Of a stretch of DNA of 64,000 bases, positions 1 to 13,300 are shown piece after piece. The stretch lies in assembly GCA_947652605.1 (NCBI GenBank), contig OX393582.1:15028544-15092543 (forward strand). Direction: 5' to 3'. The DNA is from Elmis aenea (taxonomy: Eukaryota; Arthropoda; Insecta; Coleoptera; Elmidae). A program made the position numbers and the translations under genes. Below the pieces are notes generated by a model. The model ran no database searches. It was not told the DNA's origin and was given only the letters and a program-made list of their open reading frames with translations. Each line of letters starts with the position of its first letter. Position 1 is the first letter of the stretch.

Positions 1-345
1 CAAATAAACAAAGAACTATCTTAAATCCTGAGAAGAGTGTTCTTTCAAAAACAGACCAATAATAAAGAACCACCTTAATTTCTGAAAAGAGTTTTCTTTA
101 CAACAAATCAATGAACAGAACATTCATTTTCTTTTCTCCATCAGAATAGTCTTTATGACAGTAATAAACAAAACTATCATCTTCTCTATTTCAAGAGAAA
201 AGTCTTCTTTACAAGTTACTAATAAACAAACAGCAATCTTCTTCATTTCAAGAGAAGAGTCTTTACAAAAGACTAATAAAAACAACCACCTTCGCAATTT
301 AATAAGAGCATTTTTTATAACAGACTAATAAACACAACAAAAATC
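1..345. repeat. Imperfect tandem repeat, ~60-bp unit
   Basis: About five to six diverged units of roughly 58-60 bp follow each other. Each contains a form of 'CTAATAAACAAA', then 'TTTCAAGAGAAGAGT', then 'CTTCTTTACAA'. It is AT-rich and non-coding, and lies beyond the likely 3' end of kelch. Confidence 0.6.
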
Positions 346-559
346 TCAAATTAATGAGAATTGTTGGTTGTTTGTCGCCACCTGAAAAGAAAGGGTTGTG
401 TACACAAATAATTTCTTGAATCCGGTGCAGGTTCGATTTTTCTACAAAATTTAAATAAAAATACATCATTTTATTAAAAAATATACATAACTCACAAAAA
501 AACGGTAAAGAATAATTTATCTAGATTTCAATTGACTAACTATACATGTCAAAAAACAT

Positions 560-565
560 TTTATT
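560..565 (-). other. Candidate poly(A) signal of kelch
   Basis: AATAAA on the minus strand, about 130 bp past the TAA that ends the last kelch exon. Another AT-rich hexamer lies close by, so the exact site used is uncertain. Confidence 0.4.
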
Positions 566-692
566 GTTTTTATTTATCAACAATAAAACACATCAGATTG
601 TACTAAGAGACTTACTACTGGAGCAGCACTTTACTAGAAAAATTAACACTGGTATATATTTTGAGATCAAAATTTACCTTATTAACAAACTC

Positions 693-1320
693 TTAAGAAG
701 ACGAGTGTGGTGGTTGATCAACTGGCTCCTCTATTTCTTCATTTTCATTATTACCAGAAACTTCGTCACACTCCTCTTGTTGATTTACTAAAAAATCTAT
801 CACTTTAAAATCAGTACCACCATCAGTATTGGAAATCCATATTGGAAGCCATCTGTTGACAAGCAACCACTGAATAGAGACTTTGCTGATTCTGCCTGTT
901 CCGTCGGCAGTCCCATACAAGCTCTCCAAAGCATAATGGTTACTATCCATTCCGCTACCACAAGAAGATGACAGGTGTCTCTCTATCCTTCCAATACCAT
1001 GACCTATCAGATCTATTCTTCCGTATGTATTCCCTATTCGACCGTATGTACTACAACTTGGCATATCACTCATGTTTATATAGACATCGCCACTATGTGG
1101 CATATTCACAGACTGTGGAATATTTCGATCAGAACTGATCCTACGAGGACCTATTCTAGGCATATTATCGATACATTCGTATATATTTTCGTTCTCATTG
1201 CTACCAGAGGGGTCGTTATTGATGGCTTCATATATATTTTCGTATGTGGGATTTGAAAATGGCAGTTCATCATAACCAACTGCACCTTCAGCATTACTAT
1301 TTTCATCACAATTTGCGTAT
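693..1320 (-). CDS. kel: kelch coding exon 10 (readthrough tail, ORF2)
   Basis: The acceptor TTATATTACAG precedes the exon; its first base completes an AGA codon begun in exon 9, and the frame runs 209 codons to TAA at 693-695. The product is acidic and polar, with two copies of a YENIYE-like motif ([19 protein letters not shown]), repeated [19 protein letters not shown], and an acidic end [10 protein letters not shown]. There is no catalytic domain. It is reached only if the UGA in exon 9 is decoded or bypassed. Other tail exons inside the 6.7-kb intron, or use by an alternative transcript, cannot be excluded. Confidence 0.75.
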
Positions 1321-4300
1321 CTGTAATATAACACAAAAAAGTGAACATTTTGACAAAAAAACCTAATATGTGGTTAATTATTACAGGCAACAAGATTTAT
1401 TATCATCATACAGGGTGCCCCAGAGAACATTACCAACTCAATCATCTCGTTTGTTTTTAGAAATAAGACACAACTGTATAACATAATATTTAGAGGTGAA
1501 TGGGCTCTTTCAAATATTTTTTTTACAGGCTGCTATAATCACGCCTGGCTTATCAGTAGGGATTGTAATACCGGTAAACCGGTATGCTTTTCAAAATTTA
1601 CCGGTAATTTGCCAGTTTTTTACTGGTAATTCCGGTAATTTTACAATATCTTTCTAATCATGATAAAAATCTAAATCAAATAATCGAAAAGAAATTTACG
1701 TATTTTTAAAGAGAAAAAAAGGGGAAATCATACAAATGGCATATGATTGTTTACTCACTACACGACTAGGGATTGTAATAAATCGCAAAAAATGCTCTTC
1801 AAATTTAAGCGGTAATTTGCCAGTTTTTTACCGGTAATTCCAGTAATTTTACAATATCTTTCCAATCATGATAAAAATCTAAATCAAATAATCGAAAAAA
1901 GCATACAAATGGCATATGATTGTTTGATTGTTTACTCACCACTCGACCAACAAGTGTAGTAGAATCCGAAAAAGCTTTTTCCGTGGCTGGATTATTTTGT
2001 ACAAAAATTAGGTCGCAATTAGGAGACAATAGTTAAGATAAATTATATTTTCTACGTGGTTATTTTTTAAGAAAAGTTTAAAATAAAAAATATTGTTAAT
2101 AATTTGACAACATATTTTATGTTATATCATTTTATATTTTATGTTCACAACAGTTTTATTTTCATGTGTTTTTTGTAATGCTGGGTTATATTTTTTGTAA
2201 TATTTTTATTTTATATATTATATATTGTCATTTTATATTGTGTTATATTAATATTACATAAAAATATATTAGATACGTTAATGGCTGTTAACTAATATAT
2301 TGTATGAAACTAATTGGGATAGTTTAGGCTTCAACTATCTCAATCAGTTCCATAATAAATAAATGTATATAAATATATTTGTTTTTAATATGGTTTCGGA
2401 GTTTATCCGGGTAATATTTAAATTGGCTCGACGTTTCGGCAAGCTCTCATTATAGGGGAGACGCGGATAAGGATAAACTCCGAAAACTACATTAAAAATG
2501 TTAGTAACCGCAAAAAAATCTAAAAAGAAACAATATAATATAAATATATATAATAATATGATTTACCGGTAAATTACCGGTAAACCGGTTTTGATTGACA
2601 GTTTTACCGAATTACCGGTAATTCAAAAAGTCGGTAAATTTACAATCCCTACTTATCAGATTTGTCATTACTTTCAATTTTGGCACTAGACAAAAAATGA
2701 AATTGTAACGGTTTTGAAAATTTACTCCAACTTCTTTATTTATAAATATAAACTAAATGTTAAACAAGTTTTTTATAAACATTTGTATGCTTTATGTAAA
2801 AACAAACATAATTTTTGTTTAACGACCCTGAATTTTAAGATATGAAATAACTTATATTTTTTTAGCCTTTCAAAAATATACAGGGTGTAGAATTGGATCA
2901 TGCAACATAGCTATTTTAATGGTAACATTTTTAAAGTTGTATAATTAATATCTTACCTAATTATTTAAGAAAAAAGTGCTTTAAGTTTTTTTGTAAAGAA
3001 AAAAATTGTGTGTCTACAAATATAACTAATATTAATTTTTGGTTTAATAATTAAAAATTGAGATTGCAAAACGCCATTTTGACAAAACTCTGTAGTGCAC
3101 TGAAATTATTATGCTATGCAACTGCCCATTCTAATGTGATTTATACTGTCTCTTGGACGCAGAGTTTACATGTAATATTTGTATATTTTTATTATTGTAA
3201 CAAGATTATGATTTCATTTCAATAAAAACTTAACTGATTGTATAAAATAAATGTTTAATCTATATATATAAAAATTAATGTATGTATGTATGTATGTTTG
3301 TCCTTTATGCATTCCTATACCATTCATCTGATCCTGACCAAATTTGGCACAGACAATCTATAGGACCATGGAAAGAACATAGGCTATATGAGAATTCCCA
3401 AAAAAATCGTCCGGAAAAGATATTGAGGAAAACGTGCCAAAATCTTACACACAACATTTAAATCGGGTCGTCTGGAGCGAGAATTTCGTCAAAATTTGAC
3501 AATTTGTCAATTCGACGTAACGTTTAAACGCTCGAACCTTTTACGCGCAAGCCGGGATCTAGCGGTGAAGGAGCCCCGAAGGGGCTCCGGAATCGCTAGT
3601 AAAATATAAACGACAATTACGAAAAAAATTGTGTGAAAGTGACATTAGGCTGGGCAGTTGTCACAGCATAATTCCAAGGTATTACGAATGTTTGTCAATA
3701 CGGCGTTTTCTTAATTTTCAGTTATTGAAAAACTAAAAATTAATATTGGTTCCATTAGTAGATACAGAATTTTTTTCTTAAAAAACTAAATGCACTTTTT
3801 TTTCTTCTAAAATAATTAGGAGATATACAACTTTTAAAATTTTACCATTGAAATGACTATGTTTCGTGATCCAATTCTACTACACTCTGTATAGTGTTAT
3901 ACATTCAATGCAAAAAATAACTGAGGTGTGGCTAATTTTGTAAAAATTTTATCAATACACTTTGCCATGATTTCGTAGACAAGTTAGTGATGTCTGCAAA
4001 TAAAAAACAACTAGGTAAATGTCATATTCAAGTAAATTTATTTACTTTGTAGCAAATTCTTTTGTATTTTATAACTGTTTATTGTAGTATTGTGAACATG
4101 GCTAAATTTGAACACTTTGAAAAGTTTAATATGTTAGAATATTACATTGTAAGCGGTAAAAGCATAGCTGCTGTAGAATTTACTAGGAAATGACAGTTAG
4201 TTGTTTTTTAATTGCAAACATCAATTGTTTACAAAATTAGCTATATTGTTATTTTTGCAATGAATAATACAAAGCAATATTATTGAAAAGCTAAAAAAAA

Positions 4301-7300
4301 ATGCTTTTTGATTTAGTCATGGCCTTAGGGTTTCCTAAAAAATATAGGTTTACTTCATATACCAAAAGTCAAGGTAGTTTTTTTTTTTAAATTAAGCATG
4401 AAAAAAACCTACATAAAATTAAGTTTTATTATTATAAATAAACTTATTTATACAGGGTGTCCCAGATTACATTTCCAGCATGGGGATCTCGCTTATTATT
4501 AGAGATACAGGTTTGTTTAAATTAGATGAATTATTCCTTGGTATGATAACTTGGTATCATAACTTTTTTGTCTTAATCATTAGAACAATTTTATTTGTAC
4601 TTTCTTAAGGCACTTTTTAATGGAGAATGTAACCGTTATTTTAGATTATTTTTAACACCTACCATATTCGAGATATTATCCCCAACTTCATTTTTGGAAG
4701 TTGGCTATGGAATAATTTGAATGTGCTTTTTTTTCCTCTTTAAAATGAGATATTACTTGCTACATTTATTTTTATAAATAAGTCACAAAATGAAGAAAAA
4801 TCGTATTTTACCCAACACTTATCAAGTTATCTATGAAAATAAAAACAAAAAACAACTAATTAAATGTCAAATGACAGTCACCGTTTGTCTGCGCTATCAT
4901 TTATTAGAAATTAGAATTTCACATTATTGTGTAATTCGATAGTCTTTGTAGTAATTGTTATAATGATGGCAACATTTAAAAATAGCGATTAATTTGACAT
5001 GTTGAGATGCTACATTCTTTGCCATAAAAACTGTGTAGAAGCTGAGCGAATATAATTAGAGCTAGATCCCGAGAAAAGGCAACGAAGGATATGCGTAATT
5101 ACAAAAATTTGGAAATAAATTTAAAAGTATATGGTTTTTTCGACGAACCAACCAAAAATCCAAAATAAATCAATAATTAATTAGAATTATTTATTTTACA
5201 CAGTTTCTATTGTAAATAATGTGGAATTTCAACATATCCAATTTTTAATTAGTTGTAAATGTGCCCATAATTATACGATAACAAAATTGCTACAAAGACT
5301 ATCGAATTACACAACAAAACTATAAAACTCTAATAAATGATACCGCAGACAAATGGTGTCATTTGACACATAATTAGTTGTTTTCTGTTTTTATTATTAT
5401 AGATAGCTTGATAAGTGATAGGTAAAATACGATTTTTCTTGGTTTTGTGACTTATTTATAAAAATAAATGTAGCTAGTAATATCTCATTTTAAAGAGAAA
5501 AAAAAAGCACATTCAACTATTCCATACCCAACTTTGCGGCCCATAAGAAAAAATGAAGTTAGGGGTAATATCTCAGGTTTGTTCCAACAAGCCATTTGTA
5601 CGGTTTAGTAAACGGTTTGAGTTTGCGCAGTATCAATATCGCGTTCCAACACAAGCTCTGACAGTTTACCGGACGGTCAGTAATCCGTTCCAACACATCT
5701 CAAATCAATTCGTGTACCGGTTTGCGGACGATCAGAACAGTACATGGACTGAATGAAAGATGAATTGTTCCCAGGATTTGTAGACGCTTGCGCTGTTCAT
5801 AACTAACATGAGCTCAGCTAGCTATGCATCGGTCTTCACGCCACTGAGTGCTAGATTCTTAAGGTGTTTACCCTAGCGATGCGTACATTTGTATGAACCC
5901 AATAGACGCAAATGTCATTTACAGTTAGGCCAGTCGTAAAAGCGTTCCAACAACCCTTAATACTGTGCAGTAAATTTCGTAGTACATAGTTCACGCACTC
6001 ATCAGAAAACCAATTTTAAACTGTTGTTGGAACAAGCCTCTCGAAAATGGTAGGTGTTAAAAATAATCTAAAATAACAGTCAAATTCTCCATTAAAAAGT
6101 GCCTTAACCCGCCGTGACTCGCGCTAGTTTTACTAACGTGATGACTCGCGCGGGGTGTTTCTTACACCCCATCAGTTTTTCAGACTATTCGTAATTTTTC
6201 GTCTAATTTTACTGCTATTTTATTTAAAACTATTCATAAAATGATTTCACTTGAATTACTTTATACAAACTGACTTTTTACTAGTTGTTAATGCAAAATA
6301 TATTGATAGAGCTATAACGAAAAAGTATTTTACTCGTGTTAGAAAGAATAAATTATGAAACTAAATTTATTTTTGTTTACTTATAATTTTTATTATATAA
6401 AAATAATTTGGCTATAGAATACACTAAGTAAAATAATAATATCTGCTATTTTGTACCAACACGATATAGCGCAGTGTAAGTACCAAGTACCTATCCTAAG
6501 GGATAAGTAACGGTACAGCAAAGATAAGTACTGCTAATGACAATTAACCTCCATAACCTGTTACAGTCAGGTATTTTCTTTGTCATGAATTTCATAGAAA
6601 ATGTAAGCAAATTTATAGAGCGATGTCAGCTATAGTGGCATACGAAATTGCAAATATGCTACAGTATACTTATTACTTGGAAATAAACGCATAGTTTTGA
6701 AAAAAAATTCATAACTCGTTAAAAAAAGCAAAGAAACTAGTCATTTTCACAGAAAAGGTTGGAAACATATGTAACTCCAGCTACTGAAAAGTAGGGGTCA
6801 TAAAGCCTAACCAAGAAAAAATGACACAATAAAAAAGAGGCTGGGGTGTCTGAAACACCCCGCGCGAGTCACGGCGGGTTAAGAAAGCACAAATAAAATT
6901 GTTCTAATGATTAAGAACAAAAAGTTATGAGGGAAAAAAATCGACATTTTCATATTTTTTGCTATAACATCTGAAGCACGAGGAATTTTGTACTTTTAAA
7001 AATTGATTGTGGCTTCTCTCATACCAAGGAATAATTCATCTAATTTAAACAAACCTGTATCTCTTATAATAAGCGAGATCCCCATGCTGGAAATGTAATC
7101 TGGGACACCCTGTATAAATAAATTTTCAAAACCATTGAAATTTAATTTTTTATCAGTAGTGCCAAAATTGAAAGTGATATAAAAAATCTGATAACAAAGC
7201 TGTGTTAATCTCAAAAAAATAACCCAAGAGTCCAACATCAGATTTATGCTAACCGAGATACCCCGTAAAACATTTGAATTTGATCCAGCCTGTACAATTT

Positions 7301-10300
7301 TCACCAAATTTTAATTTCGGTAGTTTAACGTTTTTCTAGAGAAAAAAGCATGTTATAGCACTAAGTTTAAAAAAAGGTAGATAGTGTTTCCTCAAAAGTA
7401 AATTTTGTTGCTTCCTAATAGGCCATTACACTTACGGTTTTGCATATGGTTATGATCGTGTGTGGCTGAACGCTAAAACTAAGCGATTTTATTGACCTTG
7501 GTTTTGCACAAGTGAATCTAGCAGCGCTAGATTCACACACGATCATAACCATGTGCAAAACCGTAAGAATAAAAGGCCCATAAGGGTATCTTGATTGTGT
7601 ATTAACAGTTCTTTACACAATATCTTTCAACTATCGTAAATAACTTGATCGTGTAATGTACTTTAATAACCAGGGGAAAAAAAAATCAGGTGTTTTCAGT
7701 TTTTAATGAAAACATTGCCAGATGGATGAAACCTGTTTGATATTAATATATGGCACACATTTTAGTAAATTTGTCAAATATAAATTTATGCTTTATATCC
7801 TAATAGTAAATGAAATCCCACTGGTTGCCCTCGAATTTAAATCAGCTGTACATAAAAAATTCATCAGAACTGGAAATAAAAAATCCAACAAAGGCCAAAC
7901 CTTTGTTGGATTTTTTATACATTGCACATAAATGAATTCAAGAGTAAACGAGTATAAACATAAGCATGATCTACAAGTGAATTTCTTAAACTTTGGGAAC
8001 AATCTTCTTCAATGTACTACAAAAATAAAACAAATGTCCTACCTTCCAGCAGTAGCGACCCCATTGCTAGCAACAGCGAAACTTCAAATGGGCTTATCGA
8101 TTATAGCAACTCCCGCATAGCTTCGTCCAATGCCCATACAACTCGGCAACATACTCCAAGTGTCAGTTTTTGGATTGTAGACCTCAACCGATGACAAGTT
8201 GCTAGAACCATCATCACCGCCAACCACATAGAGCAAACCATTCATGGCAATGACACCAGCATTTCGACGACAAAACGTCATATCTGTAACTGCCGTCCAA
8301 GTTCTGGTGTCTGAATCATACGCTTCGACAGATTTACGAACCAATGGACCATCGTGACCACCAACGGCATACAAAACACCGTCCAGTACCCCAACACCTA
8401 TTAAAACCATAAATTATGGAATATTTATAACGACAATCTTAACACAACGATACAAATCATTTTTATGCAAGTCTATTTATTTACAGGATGTACCACTATG
8501 AGCATCTCCATTAATATAAGACAGTGGTTTCCAACCTTTTTGTACCTCCGCCCCCCTTTTTTTTATAAAAACAATTATGCGCCCCCCTCACTTTTCGTAA
8601 CAATTTAATTTCATAAAAATACTGTTCTGATATAATAATTATTTAATGGGTTACAAAACAATACACCATATTCTGTATAAATTAAGTCCTTTTTGTTTGT
8701 TTGTATTCAAAAATTATATTTTGGTAACAGCTGCACGCCCCCCTTGCGATAGACTCGCGCCCCCCTAGGGGGGCGCGCCCCACAGGTTGGAAACCACTGA
8801 TTATAAGAGATGGAGATTTTGTTAAATTAGCAAAAAGTATTACATAATAGAGCCTTGGTTTGTAGCAATATAATGGTGCCTGTCCACGTGAGAGTAAACT
8901 ACTCTCGATAGCAGCGTCGCCAAGGATACAGCCCCTAAGAGTAACTCGCGATTGGCTGTATCCTTGGCGACGCTGCTATCGAGAGTTGTTTACTCTCACG
9001 TGGAAATGCACCATAAGGATATTTTGAAAATGCCTATTTAAATTGATATAAGCAAAGAATGAAAATTTGCGATTTTCAATTTACATAGGAATAATTTTAA
9101 ATTGACCAAGGCCTCTGATAGTGTGCCAAGGAAAAAGATTTGGAAAATATTGAGAGAAAGTAAGGTGGTTGAAGGATTAATAACCGCAATTAAGAGTTTA
9201 CAAAAGAGCATATGTATGAACTCAAAACAGTATTTTCCAGGAATTTAAAACAGTGGGACTTTTAAAATTCTTATGGATAAAACAATCAAGAGGTGCAAAG
9301 AAAATACAAGGGAAGCACAGTGGCGATGGAACAAACTGAAACCAATATCTTTAACAGAACTGGTCTTTGCGGATGCAATGGTTCTATTAGCTTAAAAGTA
9401 AAACGAACAATAACAAAACTCAGGAAATATTAATTTTAGACAAAATTGACCTTTAATAGTTTTTAAAGATAATTAAATTATGGATAACAATATGTAAAAA
9501 TATAAAGGGTGTTACATTAAAAAAAAACTGACTTATTCGGTTTCAAGTTAAGTCCAATGGATCGGGCATAAGAAACACACCATATATTATTCTAACAACC
9601 ATAATGACACTATTGTTAATCAAGGTATTAAAGGAATTCGTTTTAACATTGCTAAGCTGAGAACTATTAATATTGTTTAAGGGGGCTTCAGACGATCAAT
9701 ATACAGGGTTCTAGTTTTTCGAGGGCCACTATGGGGATCTCGTAAACGGTAAGAGTTACGACTTCGGTTAAATTGGGGCAAAGTTGTATATTCAGGTGCT
9801 TAATAATTTGAAGCAAACAGAACTTATCTAGCTCTTTTAGTTTTTGAGATATAGGGAAAAAAGTAAAAAAGTGGTTTTTTGTTTTTTGCCCGTAACTTTT
9901 TTATTTGATGTCGAATTTAATGTCTGTTAAAACTTTTTCATGGCCACTTTTTGCAAGGAATCAAATTCCCCAATTACATTTCCGTGCGACGTTTCATTTT
10001 TTTTAAACCATCATCAAGTCAATTTTTTCTTATGGACGCTATATCTGATTTTAATGCCAATCTGTAGAGCATTTTATTCTGAATTCGACAATTTATAACA
10101 CTTGGCACATTTTTGAAACAATTGTTAAAAATGACATAAACAAATATTTTATTTTGAAATATTCAATCGGCATAGTAAATAATTGTCTTTGTACTTTTTT
10201 CATTGGAAACAGTAAGTAAACCGCTTGAAATTACCAATTAAAAAAATAGGTATTAATAAATATGTTAGGAATGCATTAACATTGTTCACTTATTAACAAA

Positions 10301-13300
10301 TATTTTTAGAATGTTTTCCTCAGTTAAGTAATAAATTTCTCTAAAATGTGTATTTAATCCTTATTTGGCATACAATTATTTGTAACAAAAAATGTATGCC
10401 TTTTACCTGCGTTAATGACTTCTAATCAGGGCATGACACCGGTTTAAAAATACGGTTAACCGCTATTTTCTGTCCGAAAAAGCGATTTTTAACCGAAACC
10501 GTTATTTTTAGGGAAAAAAAAAACGGTAACCTTTAACCAAAATAACAAAAAAACCGTTTTTTTTAACATCTTTCTTTAATTAAAATTACTTTGCAAAATT
10601 ACAAAATCTATATTAAATGCGATTAGTTTACCAAATGTCATTACTGAACAATTGAGTGCACATATATTGTAAAATTATAAATAGATAATATCTTTTCATA
10701 CTTTGCATTCCTAATCTAAATAATGTTAAAAACCGGTTAATTTAACAGGCTTTTTTTAAACCGGTTTTTAATTTAAATCGATTTTTTACACAAAACCGGT
10801 TTTTAACGAAAAAAAAACAACGGTTTTTCAACAAAAACCGTTATAAAAATTAAGTTCTCGATTTCGGTTAACCTTTAACCACAATTTTTTTCGGTTTCGA
10901 GCCCTGCTTCTAATAAGCAAAAAGCGTAAACAGTTTTCAGGACGTTGTAAACTATACATACACTTATATTGTTTGATTACGAAAATTTTGTTACAAATAA
11001 TTGTATGCCAAATAAGGATTCAATACACATTTTAGAGAAAATTTATTACTTAACCGAAGAAAACATTCTAAAAATATTTGCAAATAAGTGAACAACGTTA
11101 ATGCATTCCTAACATATTTATTATTACTTATTTTTTTAATTAAATCCCTTTAATAGTAATTTCATGCGGTTTACTTACGTGCTTCCGAGGCAAAAGGGAC
11201 AAAGACAATTATTTACCATGCCGATTAGGATTTGTTTTAAATAAAATATTTGTTTTTGCCATTTTTAACAATTGTTTCAAAAATGTGCCAAGTATTATAC
11301 ATTATTGAATTCAGAATAAAATGCTCTACAAATTGGCGTTAAAATCAGATACAGCCTCCATAAGAAAAAATTTACCTGATGATGGTTTTAAAAAAGCGAA
11401 ACGTCGCACGGAAAATATAATTGGGGAATTTGATTCCTTGCAAAAAGTGGCAATGAAAATGTTTTCACAAAAATGAAATTCGACATCAAATGAAAAGTTA
11501 CGGGCAAAAAACAAAAATACACTTTTTTACCTTTTTCCCTATATCTCAAAAACTAAAAGAGCTGGATAAGTTCTGTTTGCGTCAAATTATTAAGCATCTG
11601 AATATACAACTTTGCCCTAATTTAACCGAAGTCGTAACTCTTACCGTTTACGAGATCCCCATAGTGGCCCTCGAAAAACGAGAACCCTGTATATAAAAAT
11701 AGACAATATCATGTAAGTGGTAAACAAAAATTTAAAAGAGCAGTTACGACGACTTTGAATCTTTGTATATTACTTTTAGTTAATAACAAACAAATGAATC
11801 TAATTCATACCTGCGCCACTGCGTCGGGAACACATGTCACTAACAGAAGACCACGTATCACTCTCTGGATTATAGCACTCGACTGAACTTAAACACTGTC
11901 GTGATGCTCCGTCATAGCCACCAACCTGTAAAAAAAAAATAATTTATGTATTAGAAAATATTACTGAATAATTTACTACTAAAATTTGATCGAACCAAAA
12001 CATACCGCAAAAAGAAGGCCATTAACAACTCCTACTCCAACACTACTTCGTCTTGTTGACATTGAAGATATCGGTCGCCAATCTTGTGTGCGAGGATCAA
12101 ACATTTCTGCAGTATTTAAGCCGGTCGATCCGTCGAAACCACCAACAGCATAGATACAACTTCCTAGCACAGCAACACCCAATGTGGAACGACGGGCTTC
12201 CATGTTGGCGCATGTGCTCCACTGATCCACTATAGGATCATATACATCCACTGTTCTCACTCGTAATGAACCATTAAAACCACCAACGGCATAGACTTTT
12301 CCACTAATAACGGCCAATCCAGCTCTAAAATTATTAACACTCCGATTACCATCGTATTTAAATTGCCCAGAGTTGAAATTCATTAATGAGCTTATTAAAT
12401 AAATTTTAGGCTAAAAGCTGTATTACACAAGAAATTTTATACTAGATTGTACAGCTCTTGCCAAGTTACAACACGCCTTATGTCGTAAATTGACATACGC
12501 GAAGTGTCAGTTTACGACGTAAGGCGTGTTGTAACTTGGCAACAGCTGTACAATCTAGTATAAAATTTCTTGAACAAGAAATTATTGTATGTAATACAGC
12601 TTTAAGAGAAAAATAACTTTTAAGTTTTGAAATAAAAGCTAACCAAACCTGAACAAAACATTTCCCTTAATACACATTTAACAACTGCCAATTCACAATT
12701 AATGTTGCTTAAAAATACAACCATAGTAAGCTATTACATTTTTATAATTCCTATTTTGCTCCAATTTAAAATTTATGTAGAGAAAACAAAAACAAACGAT
12801 AGCCAAACGATATTGGTGTATAGGAAATAAAAATATTTACGACAGGACTTTTTTTTTAAGTCATTGATGTATGGGTTGTTAGGTTTATCTTTTCGAATTT
12901 TTAAGGTGCATTTAAATTAGAGAGAACAGAAGCGAACGAACGAGTTTTTAGGTATTCGTTCGTTCGTTCTCTGCGCAATACCATTGAACGAACATTCGCA
13001 TTCGTCGATGATCCGCACTAGTTTGAAAAATAAACCATGTCGGATAGAGTATAGAGAATTCGCTAGCTACAAATATGCACCATGCAAACTGAGCACGAAC
13101 TTCCTTTGATGATTCGCTTATTTACCGACACGCGACGGAACCTGTGCGAACACGAACGAATTCGTTCGCTAGCGTTCGCTTCGCCATGCAAATTACGCGA
13201 GCTTGAACGAACGAATTCGTTCGTTCGCTTCTGTTCGCTCTGATTTAAATGCACCTTTAGATTTACGCAAGTATCCTAATAAATGTTGAAAAATATTTAG

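Larger units (their letters stand above)
4453..7112. mobile_element. Large foldback element, 2.66 kb with two nested MITEs
   Basis: Ends CAGGGTGTCCCAGATTACAT and ATGTAATCTGGGACACCCTG are inverted copies flanked by TA. The subterminal motif GGGGATCTCGCTTATTA lies ~35 bp in from each end. The arms pair over several hundred bp. Nested insertions at 5575-6039 and 6108-6878 interrupt the right arm; a copy lacking both lies at 21445-22134. Small ORFs seen here are shadows of the arms. Confidence 0.85.
1321..8042 (-). other. kelch intron 9, filled with transposons
   Basis: 6.7 kb between donor AAG|GTAGGA and acceptor TTATATTACAG. It holds a lone foldback end at about 1411 (CAGGGTGCCCC with ATCTCG), a hAT MITE, two large foldbacks with nested insertions, and small MITEs, listed separately. 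A hairpin TCCAACAAAGG/CCTTTGTTGGA lies near 7887-7913. I see no other convincing exon. Confidence 0.7.

Noticed and set aside
7887..7913. Hairpin followed by T-run, like an intrinsic terminator
   Set aside because: Terminator logic of bacteria does not apply in this eukaryotic intron; it is a short transposon-type palindrome.
8084..8086. UGA as a selenocysteine codon
   Set aside because: Kelch proteins are not selenoproteins, no cysteine stands at this place in relatives, and known biology is UGA readthrough. I did not identify a SECIS element.
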